A DNA stretch of 64,000 nucleotides from an uncultured Tenacibaculum sp. (GTDB taxonomy: Bacteria; Bacteroidota; Bacteroidia; Flavobacteriales; Flavobacteriaceae): NCBI GenBank assembly GCA_947504185.1, contig CANNGJ010000014.1:1-64000 (forward strand). The letters run 5' to 3'. This document shows, piece by piece, positions 17,166-25,354 of this stretch (positions are counted from its first letter, which is position 1; each line of letters starts with the position of its first letter). The notes under the pieces were generated by a model. It saw only the letters and a program-made list of their open reading frames with translations. It searched no databases and was not told the DNA's origin. The position numbers and the translations under genes were made by a program.

Positions 17166-18752
17166 ATGACATTTACAGAATGGTTTTTATTCTTCTTAAT
17201 AATTCAAGTTATTCACTTCTTGGGAACTTGGAAATTATATGTTAAAGCTGGAAGAAAAGCTTGGGAAGCTGCAATACCAGTATACAATGCTATTGTTTTA
17301 ATGCAAATTATTAATCGTCCAAAATGGTGGGTGATTTTATTATTTGTCCCTATTGTAAATTTATTAATGTTTCCTATTATTTGGGTAGAAACTTGTAGAA
17401 GCTTTGGCTTTAACCAAAGAAAAGATACCATTTTAGCAATTATTACTTTAGGCTTTTACATCTACTATATTAACTACGCTACAGACGCTAAATATATTGA
17501 GAATAGAAGCTTACAACCAAGATCAGGCTTAGGTGAATGGGTTAGCTCAATTGCTTTTGCTATTATCGCTGCTACTTTAGTACATACGTATTTTATGCAG
17601 CCGTATACTATCCCTACTTCTTCTTTAGAAAAAACGCTATTGGTAGGAGACTATTTGTTTGTTAGTAAGTTTCATTACGGAGCTCGTATTCCAAATACTA
17701 CGGTAGCTGCTCCTATGGCTCATGATACAGTACCTGTTTTAGGAACAAAATCTTTTTTATCTGATGATAAAAACAAAAACGGTATTTTAAATAAATTGTC
17801 GTTGCCATATATGCGTATCCCTGGTTTTCAGAAAATAAAACGTAACGACATTGTTGTGTTTAGTTGGCCCGCAGACACCCTTGCTTCAATGTGGGGAGAT
17901 AGATCTGGAAAAGCGACTTATAAACCTCTAGACAAAAGAACTAATTATGTAAAAAGAGCTACAGGTATTGCTGGTGATACTTTAGAAGTTCGTGATGGCT
18001 ATGTTTTTATTAATGGCAAAAAAACTGTTTTACCAGACAGAGCGAAACCACAATGGTATTTTCAAGTTGATACTGATGGTAAAGATTTGTCGCAAGCTGT
18101 AATTAGAAAATACAATAAAAACGGTGAGGGCAAAATGTCTAACGATGGTAATTTTTATTATTTTAATCTTACAGATAAAGAAGCTGCTTCTTTAAGAAAT
18201 GCCCCTTCAGTAAAAAGTGTAACCAAATACTTAAAACCTAAAGGAACTTACGACAAATCTGTTTTTCCTCACAATCCAAAATACGCATGGTCTTCTGATA
18301 ACTTTGGTCCTATTTACATTCCTAAAAAAGGAACTACAGTTAAGTTAAACGAAAGTACTATTCCGTTTTATGAGCAAATCATTAGAAGATATGAGAATAA
18401 CGACTTAACTATTTTTGGTAATGATATTTACATCAACGGTAAAAAAGCTAAAAATTACACTTTTAAGCAAGATTATTATTGGATGATGGGTGATAACCGT
18501 CAAAACTCTTTAGATGCTAGAAATTGGGGTTATGTGCCTTTTGACCACGTAGTAGGTAAACCTGTAATGATTTGGTTAAGCTGGGATCCGAACGCACCTA
18601 ACTTTATGGCTAAACTACAATCTATCCGTTGGGACAGAATGTTTACAACCGTTGGTGGTAGTGGTAAACCAACTTCTTATTTATGGCTGGTTATTTTATT
18701 AATTGCGGGTTATACTTTTTATAGTTTTAGAAAAGGAAAAAAGAAAGCATAA
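17166..18752 (+). CDS. lepB: Signal peptidase I, long Bacteroidota form with N-terminal membrane domain
   Basis: 528 residues, well above the 324 of E. coli. The first 110 residues form a multi-helix membrane module of the DUF5684 kind (GRKAWEAAIPVYNAIVL). The S26 catalytic part follows another membrane helix: Ser near 153 in PYTIPTSSLEKTLLVGD, Lys near 262 in NYVKRATGIAGDTLEV, and a late MMGDNRQNSLDARNWGYVP box. A long insertion separates the catalytic halves. A final membrane helix (LWLVILLIAGYTFYSF) lies at the C-terminus. The enzyme removes signal peptides at the outer face of the inner membrane and should process many exported proteins encoded in this window. It overlaps the next start by one base. 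Confidence 0.96.
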   Translation: MTFTEWFLFFLIIQVIHFLGTWKLYVKAGRKAWEAAIPVYNAIVLMQIINRPKWWVILLFVPIVNLLMFPIIWVETCRSFGFNQRKDTILAIITLGFYIYYINYATDAKYIENRSLQPRSGLGEWVSSIAFAIIAATLVHTYFMQPYTIPTSSLEKTLLVGDYLFVSKFHYGARIPNTTVAAPMAHDTVPVLGTKSFLSDDKNKNGILNKLSLPYMRIPGFQKIKRNDIVVFSWPADTLASMWGDRSGKATYKPLDKRTNYVKRATGIAGDTLEVRDGYVFINGKKTVLPDRAKPQWYFQVDTDGKDLSQAVIRKYNKNGEGKMSNDGNFYYFNLTDKEAASLRNAPSVKSVTKYLKPKGTYDKSVFPHNPKYAWSSDNFGPIYIPKKGTTVKLNESTIPFYEQIIRRYENNDLTIFGNDIYINGKKAKNYTFKQDYYWMMGDNRQNSLDARNWGYVPFDHVVGKPVMIWLSWDPNAPNFMAKLQSIRWDRMFTTVGGSGKPTSYLWLVILLIAGYTFYSFRKGKKKA

Positions 18753-19372
18753 TGTCACTTTTTATTCCAACATACTTTGCACCTATTTCGCAATATGTAG
18801 CGATTTATCAATCTGATTCTATTACGTTTGAGATTGAAGATAATTACCAAAAGCAAACCTATCGTAACCGTTGTTACATTTACGGAGCTAATGGTAAGTT
18901 AGCTTTAAACATTCCTGTAAAACATTTAATCAAAGAAGGAAGAAAAAAAACAAAAGACACCATAGTTGAAAATGATTTTCCTTGGCAGCAACAGCATTTT
19001 AAATCATTACAATCAGCATATCGTTCTTCACCTTTCTTTGAGTTTTTTGAAGATGATTTAGCTACTTTATTCAATAAGAAATATAACTTCTTACAAGATG
19101 TAAACATCGACACTCATTTATTTGTAACCGATGCTCTACAAATAAACACCTCTTTTAAGAAAACTCAAAGCTATGAGTTAAATCCGAGTATTGAGGATTT
19201 CAGAAGCCTAGACCTCGCTAAAAACGGTTTGGAAATAGAAATGGATACTTACATACAAATGTTTGACGATAAGTATGGGTTTATTCCTAACTTATCTATT
19301 TTAGATTTACTTTTTATGGAAGGCCCAAATGCTATTAGCTTTTTAGAAAAAATTAATGTAAATTTAAAATAA
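18752..19372 (+). CDS. WbqC-like family protein
   Basis: 206 residues. The start LFIPTYFAPISQYVAIYQSD and NRCYIYGANGKLALNIPV fit the WbqC-like family, which has members in polysaccharide gene clusters and is otherwise uncharacterised. No signal peptide or membrane helix is seen. It overlaps lepB by one base (TAATG), so it is translationally coupled, an order seen in many Flavobacteriia. A role in surface sugar synthesis is suggested only by family name and context. Confidence 0.8.
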   Translation: MSLFIPTYFAPISQYVAIYQSDSITFEIEDNYQKQTYRNRCYIYGANGKLALNIPVKHLIKEGRKKTKDTIVENDFPWQQQHFKSLQSAYRSSPFFEFFEDDLATLFNKKYNFLQDVNIDTHLFVTDALQINTSFKKTQSYELNPSIEDFRSLDLAKNGLEIEMDTYIQMFDDKYGFIPNLSILDLLFMEGPNAISFLEKINVNLK

Positions 19373-19407
19373 CAGTATCTCCCGCTATTTTTTACTATTT
19401 ATTATTA

Positions 19408-19989
19408 ATGGCTACGATAAAACAATTTTTACCTGAATACGATCCGTTATCTATTAAATCAACAAATGAGTTTGAACAAATCTTTAGTTTAAATACTCAT
19501 AAAAAGGGGGATATAATAGCTAGCAACAATCAATTAAAAGGAAAGTTCTTTTTGATAGAAGAGGGGATTGTTTGTTCATATTTAAATGATGAAAAAGGGA
19601 AAAAGGTTATACGAACTTTATTTTCCCCTTTATCAGTAATAGCTTCATTAAAATCGATAATAAATCAACCAAACACTAATGTTAATGTTGATTACCACTG
19701 TTTAACTAATTGCAATATCTTAACTGCAGATCTAGAGAATTTTTTAATCCTAGTTGATAAGCATCATGATATCGCAAAACTATATATTCAAATATTAGAA
19801 AAATCATACTCTAAACTAATAGAAAGAATTACACACTTAACAACACTTGAGCCAACAGAAAGGTATTTAAGCTTAAAGAAAATTGCTCCAAATATAGAAA
19901 ATCAAATTCCTCAGTATCAAATAGCCTCCTATTTAAACATTACTCCTATTCAGTTAAGTAGAATTAGAAAAAAATTAGCTAACAAATAA
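19408..19989 (+). CDS. Crp/Fnr-like transcriptional regulator, copy 1
   Basis: 193 residues. An N-terminal cyclic-nucleotide-binding-type beta roll covers about residues 25-115 (FFLIEEGIVCSYLNDEKGKK). A helix-turn-helix lies at the C-terminus (YQIASYLNITPIQLSRIRKK). No Fe-S cysteine cluster of the Fnr type is seen, so the ligand is unknown. It is the first of three related tandem genes. A small hairpin AATGC-TTA-GCATT followed by TCTTTT overlaps its stop and may be a weak terminator. It starts 35 bases after the WbqC-like gene. Confidence 0.88.
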   Translation: MATIKQFLPEYDPLSIKSTNEFEQIFSLNTHKKGDIIASNNQLKGKFFLIEEGIVCSYLNDEKGKKVIRTLFSPLSVIASLKSIINQPNTNVNVDYHCLTNCNILTADLENFLILVDKHHDIAKLYIQILEKSYSKLIERITHLTTLEPTERYLSLKKIAPNIENQIPQYQIASYLNITPIQLSRIRKKLANK

Positions 19990-20048
19990 TGCTTAGCATT
20001 TCTTTTCATCTCAAAAAGTCTTAATTAGTATATTTATAAAATTAAATG

Positions 20049-20056
20049 TAAATTTG
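20049..20056 (+). promoter_or_regulatory. -7 box TAAATTTG of Crp/Fnr copy 2
   Basis: An exact TAnnTTTG match, with a predicted start near 20060. It overlaps the TTG codon at 20054, so that codon cannot be the translation start of a message made from this promoter. Confidence 0.5.
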
Positions 20057-20086
20057 ATAAAAGCACATTTATTCAAATTTATTCTC

Positions 20087-20653
20087 ATGAATTTTTTAAG
20101 AAATTTTGTATTTAGCATCCACCCAATATCAGAAGATTCTTTAGCAAAATATGATGAGATATTACAACCAAAACACTTTTTAAAAAATCATAAGCTAGTA
20201 AACCTAGGTGAAACACCTCAAAACATCTATGTTTTAAAATCTGGACTAATTAGAGCGTACATAGTTGATGAAAAAGGAACAGAACATACAAGAACCATAT
20301 ACCCTCCATTAACTAGCTCGGGGAATTTAGGTGCTTTAATCAAAAATGAACCTTCTAATTTAATTTACGAATGTTTAACAGATTGTGAAGTGTTAGAATG
20401 TAATTACCAGTCTTTTTATAACTTATCTTTAAAACACCATGAGCTATCCATTTTTCACTACAAAGTATTAGAACGTATTTATATAAGGGAAGAATCGAAA
20501 ATACTAGACTTAACTCAACTTAATGCTACCGATAGATACAAAAAACTTCAAGAAAACATACCAGATATTAATAACTTAATTAATCAATATCACATTGCTT
20601 CTTACTTAAATATTACACCAGTTCAATTAAGTAGAATAAGAAAAAAATGTTAA
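20087..20653 (+). CDS. Crp/Fnr-like transcriptional regulator, copy 2
   Basis: 188 residues from the ATG at 20087 (MNFLRNFVFS). A longer frame from TTG at 20054 is rejected because that codon lies in the -7 box. The beta-roll sensor part includes NIYVLKSGLIRAYIVDEKGTE. The C-terminal helix-turn-helix YHIASYLNITPVQLSRIRKK is nearly identical to those of its two neighbours, so the three may bind similar sites. Sensor domains diverge more than DNA-binding domains, which suggests different inputs on overlapping targets. Ligand and regulon are unknown. Confidence 0.87.
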   Translation: MNFLRNFVFSIHPISEDSLAKYDEILQPKHFLKNHKLVNLGETPQNIYVLKSGLIRAYIVDEKGTEHTRTIYPPLTSSGNLGALIKNEPSNLIYECLTDCEVLECNYQSFYNLSLKHHELSIFHYKVLERIYIREESKILDLTQLNATDRYKKLQENIPDINNLINQYHIASYLNITPVQLSRIRKKC

Positions 20654-20663
20654 TATTCTAATT

Positions 20664-20681
20664 CATTAACATATGTTAATG
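20664..20681. promoter_or_regulatory. Perfect 18-bp palindrome, possible operator
   Basis: CATTAACATATGTTAATG is a perfect palindrome 11 bases after the stop of Crp/Fnr copy 2 and 21 bases before the -7 box at 20702. Its position fits a dimeric regulator site at about -40, and the adjacent Crp/Fnr-like proteins are the obvious candidates to bind it. Confidence 0.4.
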
Positions 20682-20701
20682 TATACATTCTTAAACTCAT
20701 A

Positions 20702-20709
20702 TACATTTG
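20702..20709 (+). promoter_or_regulatory. -7 box TACATTTG before Crp/Fnr copy 3
   Basis: An exact TAnnTTTG match with a predicted start near 20713. The message would have a 180-base leader before the ATG at 20895, interrupted by the hairpin at 20781. Confidence 0.45.
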
Positions 20710-20710
20710 C

Positions 20711-20814
20711 AATGTAATTAACAGGTTACATTTTTTAATTTGAGAAAACTCCCCCTTATTTAATAGTTTTTTCAATTATTCAGACTTACACCCTTATGTA
20801 GGTCTGATTTTTGG
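20711..20814 (+). ncRNA. Candidate small RNA or attenuated leader upstream of Crp/Fnr copy 3
   Basis: From the predicted start the RNA can form AATGTAA/TTACATT (20711-20732). It then has an unpaired-looking segment with CCCCC and ends in a terminator hairpin at 20781-20814. It would be about 100 bases long. It has no plausible reading frame. It could be a free small RNA, an attenuator for the downstream regulator, or simply the 3' untranslated region of copy 2. Confidence 0.3.
20781..20814 (+). terminator. Terminator-like hairpin between Crp/Fnr copies 2 and 3
   Basis: CAGACTTACA and TGTAGGTCTG pair around CCCTTA (one T-G pair), followed by ATTTTTGGGTTTAT. It is a moderately strong intrinsic terminator on the plus strand. 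Confidence 0.65.
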
Positions 20815-20894
20815 GTTTATACTTTTTTATGTTTATTTTTTTCTATAATTTAACAGTTCCTTATACTAAGGAGTAACTTGTTAACATATTTTTT

Positions 20895-21473
20895 ATGGAA
20901 AATGATATCGAAAAATTTCTTTATCAATTTATTGATTTACCTAAGAATATCATTTCCATTTTTAAAGAAACGCTCTCCTATTCTGAGATAGCCCCTTTAG
21001 ATTTTTTTATAAAAACCAACGAATATCCAACAGATTTTCTCATCATAAAGACTGGCCTTATTAGATCCTATCTAGAGACAGAAGATGGCAAAGAAATAAC
21101 AAGAAATTTTTTTACACCAGGGCAAGTTGCGAGTAGTTTATCTGCTGTGATAAAAGAAGTACCCTCTGAATTAAACTACCAAGCACTAACTAAAGTGACT
21201 GGATATAAAGCTAATTTTTTAAAATTTAAAGAGTTAACACTAAAGCATCATGAACTAAGTTTACTATACATTAAAACACTAGAAGACTCTTATTTAAAAG
21301 TTGAAAATATTATTTTAGATATTTCTATTAACCCCTCTACAAAAAGATACTTATTACTTAAAGAAAGAATCCCTAATATTGATAATTTAATATCTCAACG
21401 CCATATAGCATCTTACCTCAATATTACCCCAGTACAATTAAGTAGGATTAAAAAGAAATTACTTACTAGTTAA
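20895..21473 (+). CDS. Crp/Fnr-like transcriptional regulator, copy 3
   Basis: 192 residues, third of the tandem set. The beta-roll part includes FLIIKTGLIRSYLETEDGKE and the C-terminal helix-turn-helix is RHIASYLNITPVQLSRIKKK. The gene is preceded by a 180-base leader with a terminator-like hairpin and, nearer the start, an imperfect palindrome (CCTTATACTAAGG, near 20863). It converges with the flippase gene, 10 bases between the stops. As with the others, no ligand-binding signature decides between cyclic nucleotide, heme or other input. Confidence 0.88.
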   Translation: MENDIEKFLYQFIDLPKNIISIFKETLSYSEIAPLDFFIKTNEYPTDFLIIKTGLIRSYLETEDGKEITRNFFTPGQVASSLSAVIKEVPSELNYQALTKVTGYKANFLKFKELTLKHHELSLLYIKTLEDSYLKVENIILDISINPSTKRYLLLKERIPNIDNLISQRHIASYLNITPVQLSRIKKKLLTS

Positions 21474-21483
21474 AAAAAACTTA

Positions 21484-22989
21484 TTATCTTATATATCTTT
21501 TTATTAAACTATTTATTTGATCGGAAATAGATAGTTTAAAAACTAGAACAACATAAACAATTATAATAATTATACTTTTTAAAATAATGTTTATTATTGG
21601 ATGAACAGGGAACTTATTTATAAACAACTTAGGTACATTAAAATTCCAAAAATAGAATCCTAGAAACATTATTAGAATCAATAACCCCATCAATAATGTT
21701 TTATTAGTAAATGGTGTTATTTCGAACTTACTTTTTACAAACCATATTTTAAAAGAATTAAATAGCAAAACCGTAATTAAAGTCGCCAACGCTAAACCTT
21801 CGGTCCCCATATTTAAATCATTATAGAAATATTTATTTAAAGTATATACAGATAAAGCCATTCCTACACCTATAGGCAATGCTATTCGATAAAATTTAGA
21901 ATTTGTAATTATTGCTCCGTTAGTACCTAGCATCATTAAAAACAATTTGGCTAATGAAATCATCAAAACAACTAATACTCCACCCTCAGCATAATTCTTA
22001 TTAGGCATCAATTTAAATAACTCACTTACATTACAATTTACTAGTATAAAAAATAAACCTCCAATTAATAATAAATTAATCGAACTCTTTTTATATAGAC
22101 TTTCCGTTTCTTTTGGATTATCCTCATTAATCGATTTAGAAGTCAGTGGCTGTAAAATTTGCCCCATTGCCCTACTCGGTGCTTCAATAAACGAACCTAT
22201 AAATACTGCAACAGCGTAATAAGCTGCCGTTTCAAAACCTTCTTTACCTGGAATCATTACTTTATCAATATCTAAAATAATTGCTCCTGCACTTCCAGCC
22301 AAGATAATGTAAAAAGTATAACGTAAAACTTCTCTAAAATTATTTGGTAACGAAAACGAAAACTTAGGTAAGTATAATCTAAATGCATACAGCATCATTA
22401 TCAAAGTTCTTAAAATATATGCAAATGATATGTAATAAATAAACTCTTGTTTAGTAATAAAATTAAAGTATACAGCAAATAACAGTATCATTACCGCTAC
22501 TCTGTTATACAGTTCTTTTAAAACATTACCAAAAACTGATTGCATTTGAACTTTAGCCCATGAATAAAAAACTTCGAAATATGCACAAGAAACTGCTATT
22601 ATATATATACAAATCGTATAGTTCTCAATAATTAAATTCTCTTTAGAATTACTTTTCGAAATAAAATTTAGTATCCAATTATGAAAATAATCCCAAAAAA
22701 AGCCAATAGGTATTGCCACTAACAAAGGCAAAAAAATTACAGAGCTTAAAAATTTATCTTTTTGTTCTTTTGATTTATACCCTGAAAAAAACTTGATAAT
22801 CGTAAAATGCACTCCAAATGCTGTAATAGGCATTATTAAATTCGATGCCGAGAACACATACGTAGTCAAACCATAGTATTCATCTTTTAAAAAACGAGAA
22901 TATAAAAAAATCGTGTTAATACCACCTATTAGAAATCCTAAATAGATAATAATAGTATTTTTTAACGATTGTCTAAATACGATCCCCAA
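21484..22989 (-). CDS. Polysaccharide flippase-like membrane protein (Wzx/MATE superfamily)
   Basis: 501 residues with about twelve to fourteen hydrophobic helices (for example NTIIIYLGFLIGGINTIFLY and LLLIGGLFFILVN). This fits oligosaccharide or lipopolysaccharide O-unit exporters that move lipid-linked sugars across the inner membrane. It is the last gene of the minus-strand operon methyltransferase - two GT4 enzymes - wecB - flippase, with a one-base gap to wecB. The substrate is presumably the oligosaccharide made by those enzymes. No polymerase (Wzy) or ligase is visible here. Confidence 0.88.
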   Translation of the reverse strand: MGIVFRQSLKNTIIIYLGFLIGGINTIFLYSRFLKDEYYGLTTYVFSASNLIMPITAFGVHFTIIKFFSGYKSKEQKDKFLSSVIFLPLLVAIPIGFFWDYFHNWILNFISKSNSKENLIIENYTICIYIIAVSCAYFEVFYSWAKVQMQSVFGNVLKELYNRVAVMILLFAVYFNFITKQEFIYYISFAYILRTLIMMLYAFRLYLPKFSFSLPNNFREVLRYTFYIILAGSAGAIILDIDKVMIPGKEGFETAAYYAVAVFIGSFIEAPSRAMGQILQPLTSKSINEDNPKETESLYKKSSINLLLIGGLFFILVNCNVSELFKLMPNKNYAEGGVLVVLMISLAKLFLMMLGTNGAIITNSKFYRIALPIGVGMALSVYTLNKYFYNDLNMGTEGLALATLITVLLFNSFKIWFVKSKFEITPFTNKTLLMGLLILIMFLGFYFWNFNVPKLFINKFPVHPIINIILKSIIIIIVYVVLVFKLSISDQINSLIKRYIR

Positions 22990-22990
22990 T

Positions 22991-24076
22991 TTATACTTGA
23001 ATTAGTTTTTTTATTGATTGATAAATCTTTTCTCCAACATTATTACCATATAGCTCTTTACTAAAGCTAGTATTTGACTTTAAAAATTCTTTATAGGCAG
23101 TTACTATTTTTCGAGGATTTGTTCCCGTAATCTTCGCAAAACCATTTTCAACAAGTTCAATCCATTCGGTTTCTTCACGAACAATAACACAGTGTTTTTT
23201 ATTAAAAAAAGCTTCTTTTTGCAAACCACCGCTATCAGTAATTACCAAACTACAGTTTTTAAGCAGTTCTAGCATATCAAAATAACCAACAGGATCAATA
23301 CAAGTTATATTAGTTTTAACATCGTACTTACTTAACATTTTTTGAGTTCTAGGGTGTAAAGGAAGTACTACTCTAGTTTCTTTATGTATCTCATCTAATG
23401 CAGAGAATATTTCTTTTAATTTCTCTACATCATCTGTGTTTTCCTGACGATGAATCGTAGCTAAAACAAAATCATTTTTCTTTAAATCTAAATTATCTAT
23501 CACAGTTGATTTCTCTTCTGAAAATTTACTATAAAACTCTACAGCATCTTTCATTATATCTCCATGTTTCTCAACTATCGATGGTAAAGCATCAAATCCT
23601 TCATTAGCTAAATTATTAATAGCAACATCTGTTGGACAACTTAATAAATCAGCTATTCTATCTGTTAAAATTCTATTTACCTCTTCTGGCATTGCCATAT
23701 TAAAAGATCGTAAACCAGCCTCTATATGAACAACTTTTATGTGGAGCTTCTTTGCTGCTAAAGCACCAGCTATAGTCGAATTTGTATCTCCATAAACAAC
23801 AACTGCATCTGGCTTTTCTTCCTGTAGAATTTTTTCAATATTCTCAAGCATCTGCCCTGTCATGGCTCCATGACTTAACCCATTAATATTTAAATTATAT
23901 TTTGGTTTAGGTATTTGCATTTCTTCAAAGAAAATAGCGCTCATATTCGCATCGAAATGCTGACCCGTATGTATAATAACTTCCTCTACTTCATCATACT
24001 CTTTTATTACCCTACTTAATACGGCACCTTTTACAAACTGAGGTCTTGCCCCTAATATTGTTATAATTTTTTTCAA
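22991..24076 (-). CDS. wecB: UDP-N-acetylglucosamine 2-epimerase (non-hydrolysing)
   Basis: 361 residues, typical for WecB. Markers are the N-terminal GARPQFVKGAVLSRV, HTGQHFDANMS, VVYGDTNSTIAGALAA, HIEAGLRSF, and the late ITDSGGLQKEA and VREETEW segments. The enzyme makes UDP-ManNAc from UDP-GlcNAc for surface polysaccharides. It overlaps the upstream glycosyltransferase by 4 bases, so the genes are coupled. No UDP-ManNAc dehydrogenase (wecC) is next to it, so ManNAc itself or a dehydrogenase encoded elsewhere would be used. Confidence 0.96.
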   Translation of the reverse strand: MKKIITILGARPQFVKGAVLSRVIKEYDEVEEVIIHTGQHFDANMSAIFFEEMQIPKPKYNLNINGLSHGAMTGQMLENIEKILQEEKPDAVVVYGDTNSTIAGALAAKKLHIKVVHIEAGLRSFNMAMPEEVNRILTDRIADLLSCPTDVAINNLANEGFDALPSIVEKHGDIMKDAVEFYSKFSEEKSTVIDNLDLKKNDFVLATIHRQENTDDVEKLKEIFSALDEIHKETRVVLPLHPRTQKMLSKYDVKTNITCIDPVGYFDMLELLKNCSLVITDSGGLQKEAFFNKKHCVIVREETEWIELVENGFAKITGTNPRKIVTAYKEFLKSNTSFSKELYGNNVGEKIYQSIKKLIQV

Positions 24077-25353
24077 GAATTCACTACTTGTTTAATCACT
24101 TTTGATAATTGTTCAGTCAGATTTTTCCGATGATACTGTTCAATGTTTTTTGAATCGACTTTTAATGAATTTGCTTTATATTCAGCATATAAATTCTTTA
24201 TTATAGTTTTCATTTTTTTAACATCATCAAAATCAACTATAGTTCCAGCATTGGTTCCTTGTAGTATCTCCGCCAAATCTCCATCTTCTGGACCAATTGC
24301 TAAGATAGGACGTTTTGCTTGCAAATATTCAAAAATCTTACCTGTAATAATTCCCTTTGCACTCGGAACTTTATTTACAGCCAATAATAAAACTTGAGAA
24401 GCTCTTTGATATTCCTGAACTTCAGCATGAGGTATATAATTTGTTTTAGTAACATTTTTAAATTGATATTTTAATAACTCCTGCTCAACTTCTTGTGCCA
24501 ATTTACCTATCAATTTTATTTCTAAGTCACTTTTAAACTCTTCATTTTCTTCACTTAATTCAGACAATGCCTTCCATAATACTTTCGGGTTTCTATCCGC
24601 GTTCATTAACCCGATATGGGTTATTGAAAAATTTTGATCTAAAATTACTTTAGCATCATTATTTTGCTCAGAATCATATCCGTTAGTAATTACATGAATA
24701 TTATTAGAAAATTCTGTGTAATTTTCTTTCATAGTTTTACCAACAACTAAAGAAGCATCTGCATTCTTCAACACTTCATTTTCTAATTGATAATGCTTCC
24801 TTTTAGATTTTTCTATTAATGGCAATTGATGAAAATAATCAATATCTGTCCAAGGATCACGAAAATCAGCAATCCACTTTACACCTAACTCTTTTTTTAA
24901 TTTTAAACCTATTAAATGTAAACTATGTGGCGGACCAGTAGTAATAATTACATCAATTTTATTTTCTGAAAGATATTTTTCTAAATGCTTTACTGATGGT
25001 TTTACCCAAAATTTTCTAGCGTCCGGAATGAAGTAATTTGCTCTTATATACTGTAAAATTCGTTCAAAAAAAGACGGATTTGGATTTAAAAAACCTGCAC
25101 TCGTTTGCGTGTTTTTTTTCTTGAAAATTGATAAAATATCATTAGGTTCCCAAATAGATTTTTTAATAACTTCTATATTCTCTGGAGCATCATTTTTTAA
25201 TGACGTATCTATAATCGGATAATTTGCATTATCAACAGTAAATACCGCTGGTTCTATATTAAAATCCCGCAAGTATTTTACGAATTTCAACCAACGTTGT
25301 ACTCCTGAACCTCCTGCTGGAACCCAATAATATGTAATTATTAAAACTTTCAA
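24073..25353 (-). CDS. Glycosyltransferase, GT4-like
   Basis: 426 residues with a GT-B fold. The N-terminus KVLIITYYWVPAGGSGVQRW is a common start of this group. TTGPPHSLHLIGLKLKK and WIADFRDPW lie in the first domain, and GKIFEYLQAKRPILAIG with a following EDGD is the nucleotide-sugar-binding region of the second. It likely adds a sugar to a lipid-linked intermediate at the inner face of the membrane. It begins one base after the next glycosyltransferase and overlaps wecB by 4 bases. Donor and acceptor are unknown. Confidence 0.9.
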   Translation of the reverse strand: MKVLIITYYWVPAGGSGVQRWLKFVKYLRDFNIEPAVFTVDNANYPIIDTSLKNDAPENIEVIKKSIWEPNDILSIFKKKNTQTSAGFLNPNPSFFERILQYIRANYFIPDARKFWVKPSVKHLEKYLSENKIDVIITTGPPHSLHLIGLKLKKELGVKWIADFRDPWTDIDYFHQLPLIEKSKRKHYQLENEVLKNADASLVVGKTMKENYTEFSNNIHVITNGYDSEQNNDAKVILDQNFSITHIGLMNADRNPKVLWKALSELSEENEEFKSDLEIKLIGKLAQEVEQELLKYQFKNVTKTNYIPHAEVQEYQRASQVLLLAVNKVPSAKGIITGKIFEYLQAKRPILAIGPEDGDLAEILQGTNAGTIVDFDDVKKMKTIIKNLYAEYKANSLKVDSKNIEQYHRKNLTEQLSKVIKQVVNS

Positions 25354-25354
25354 A

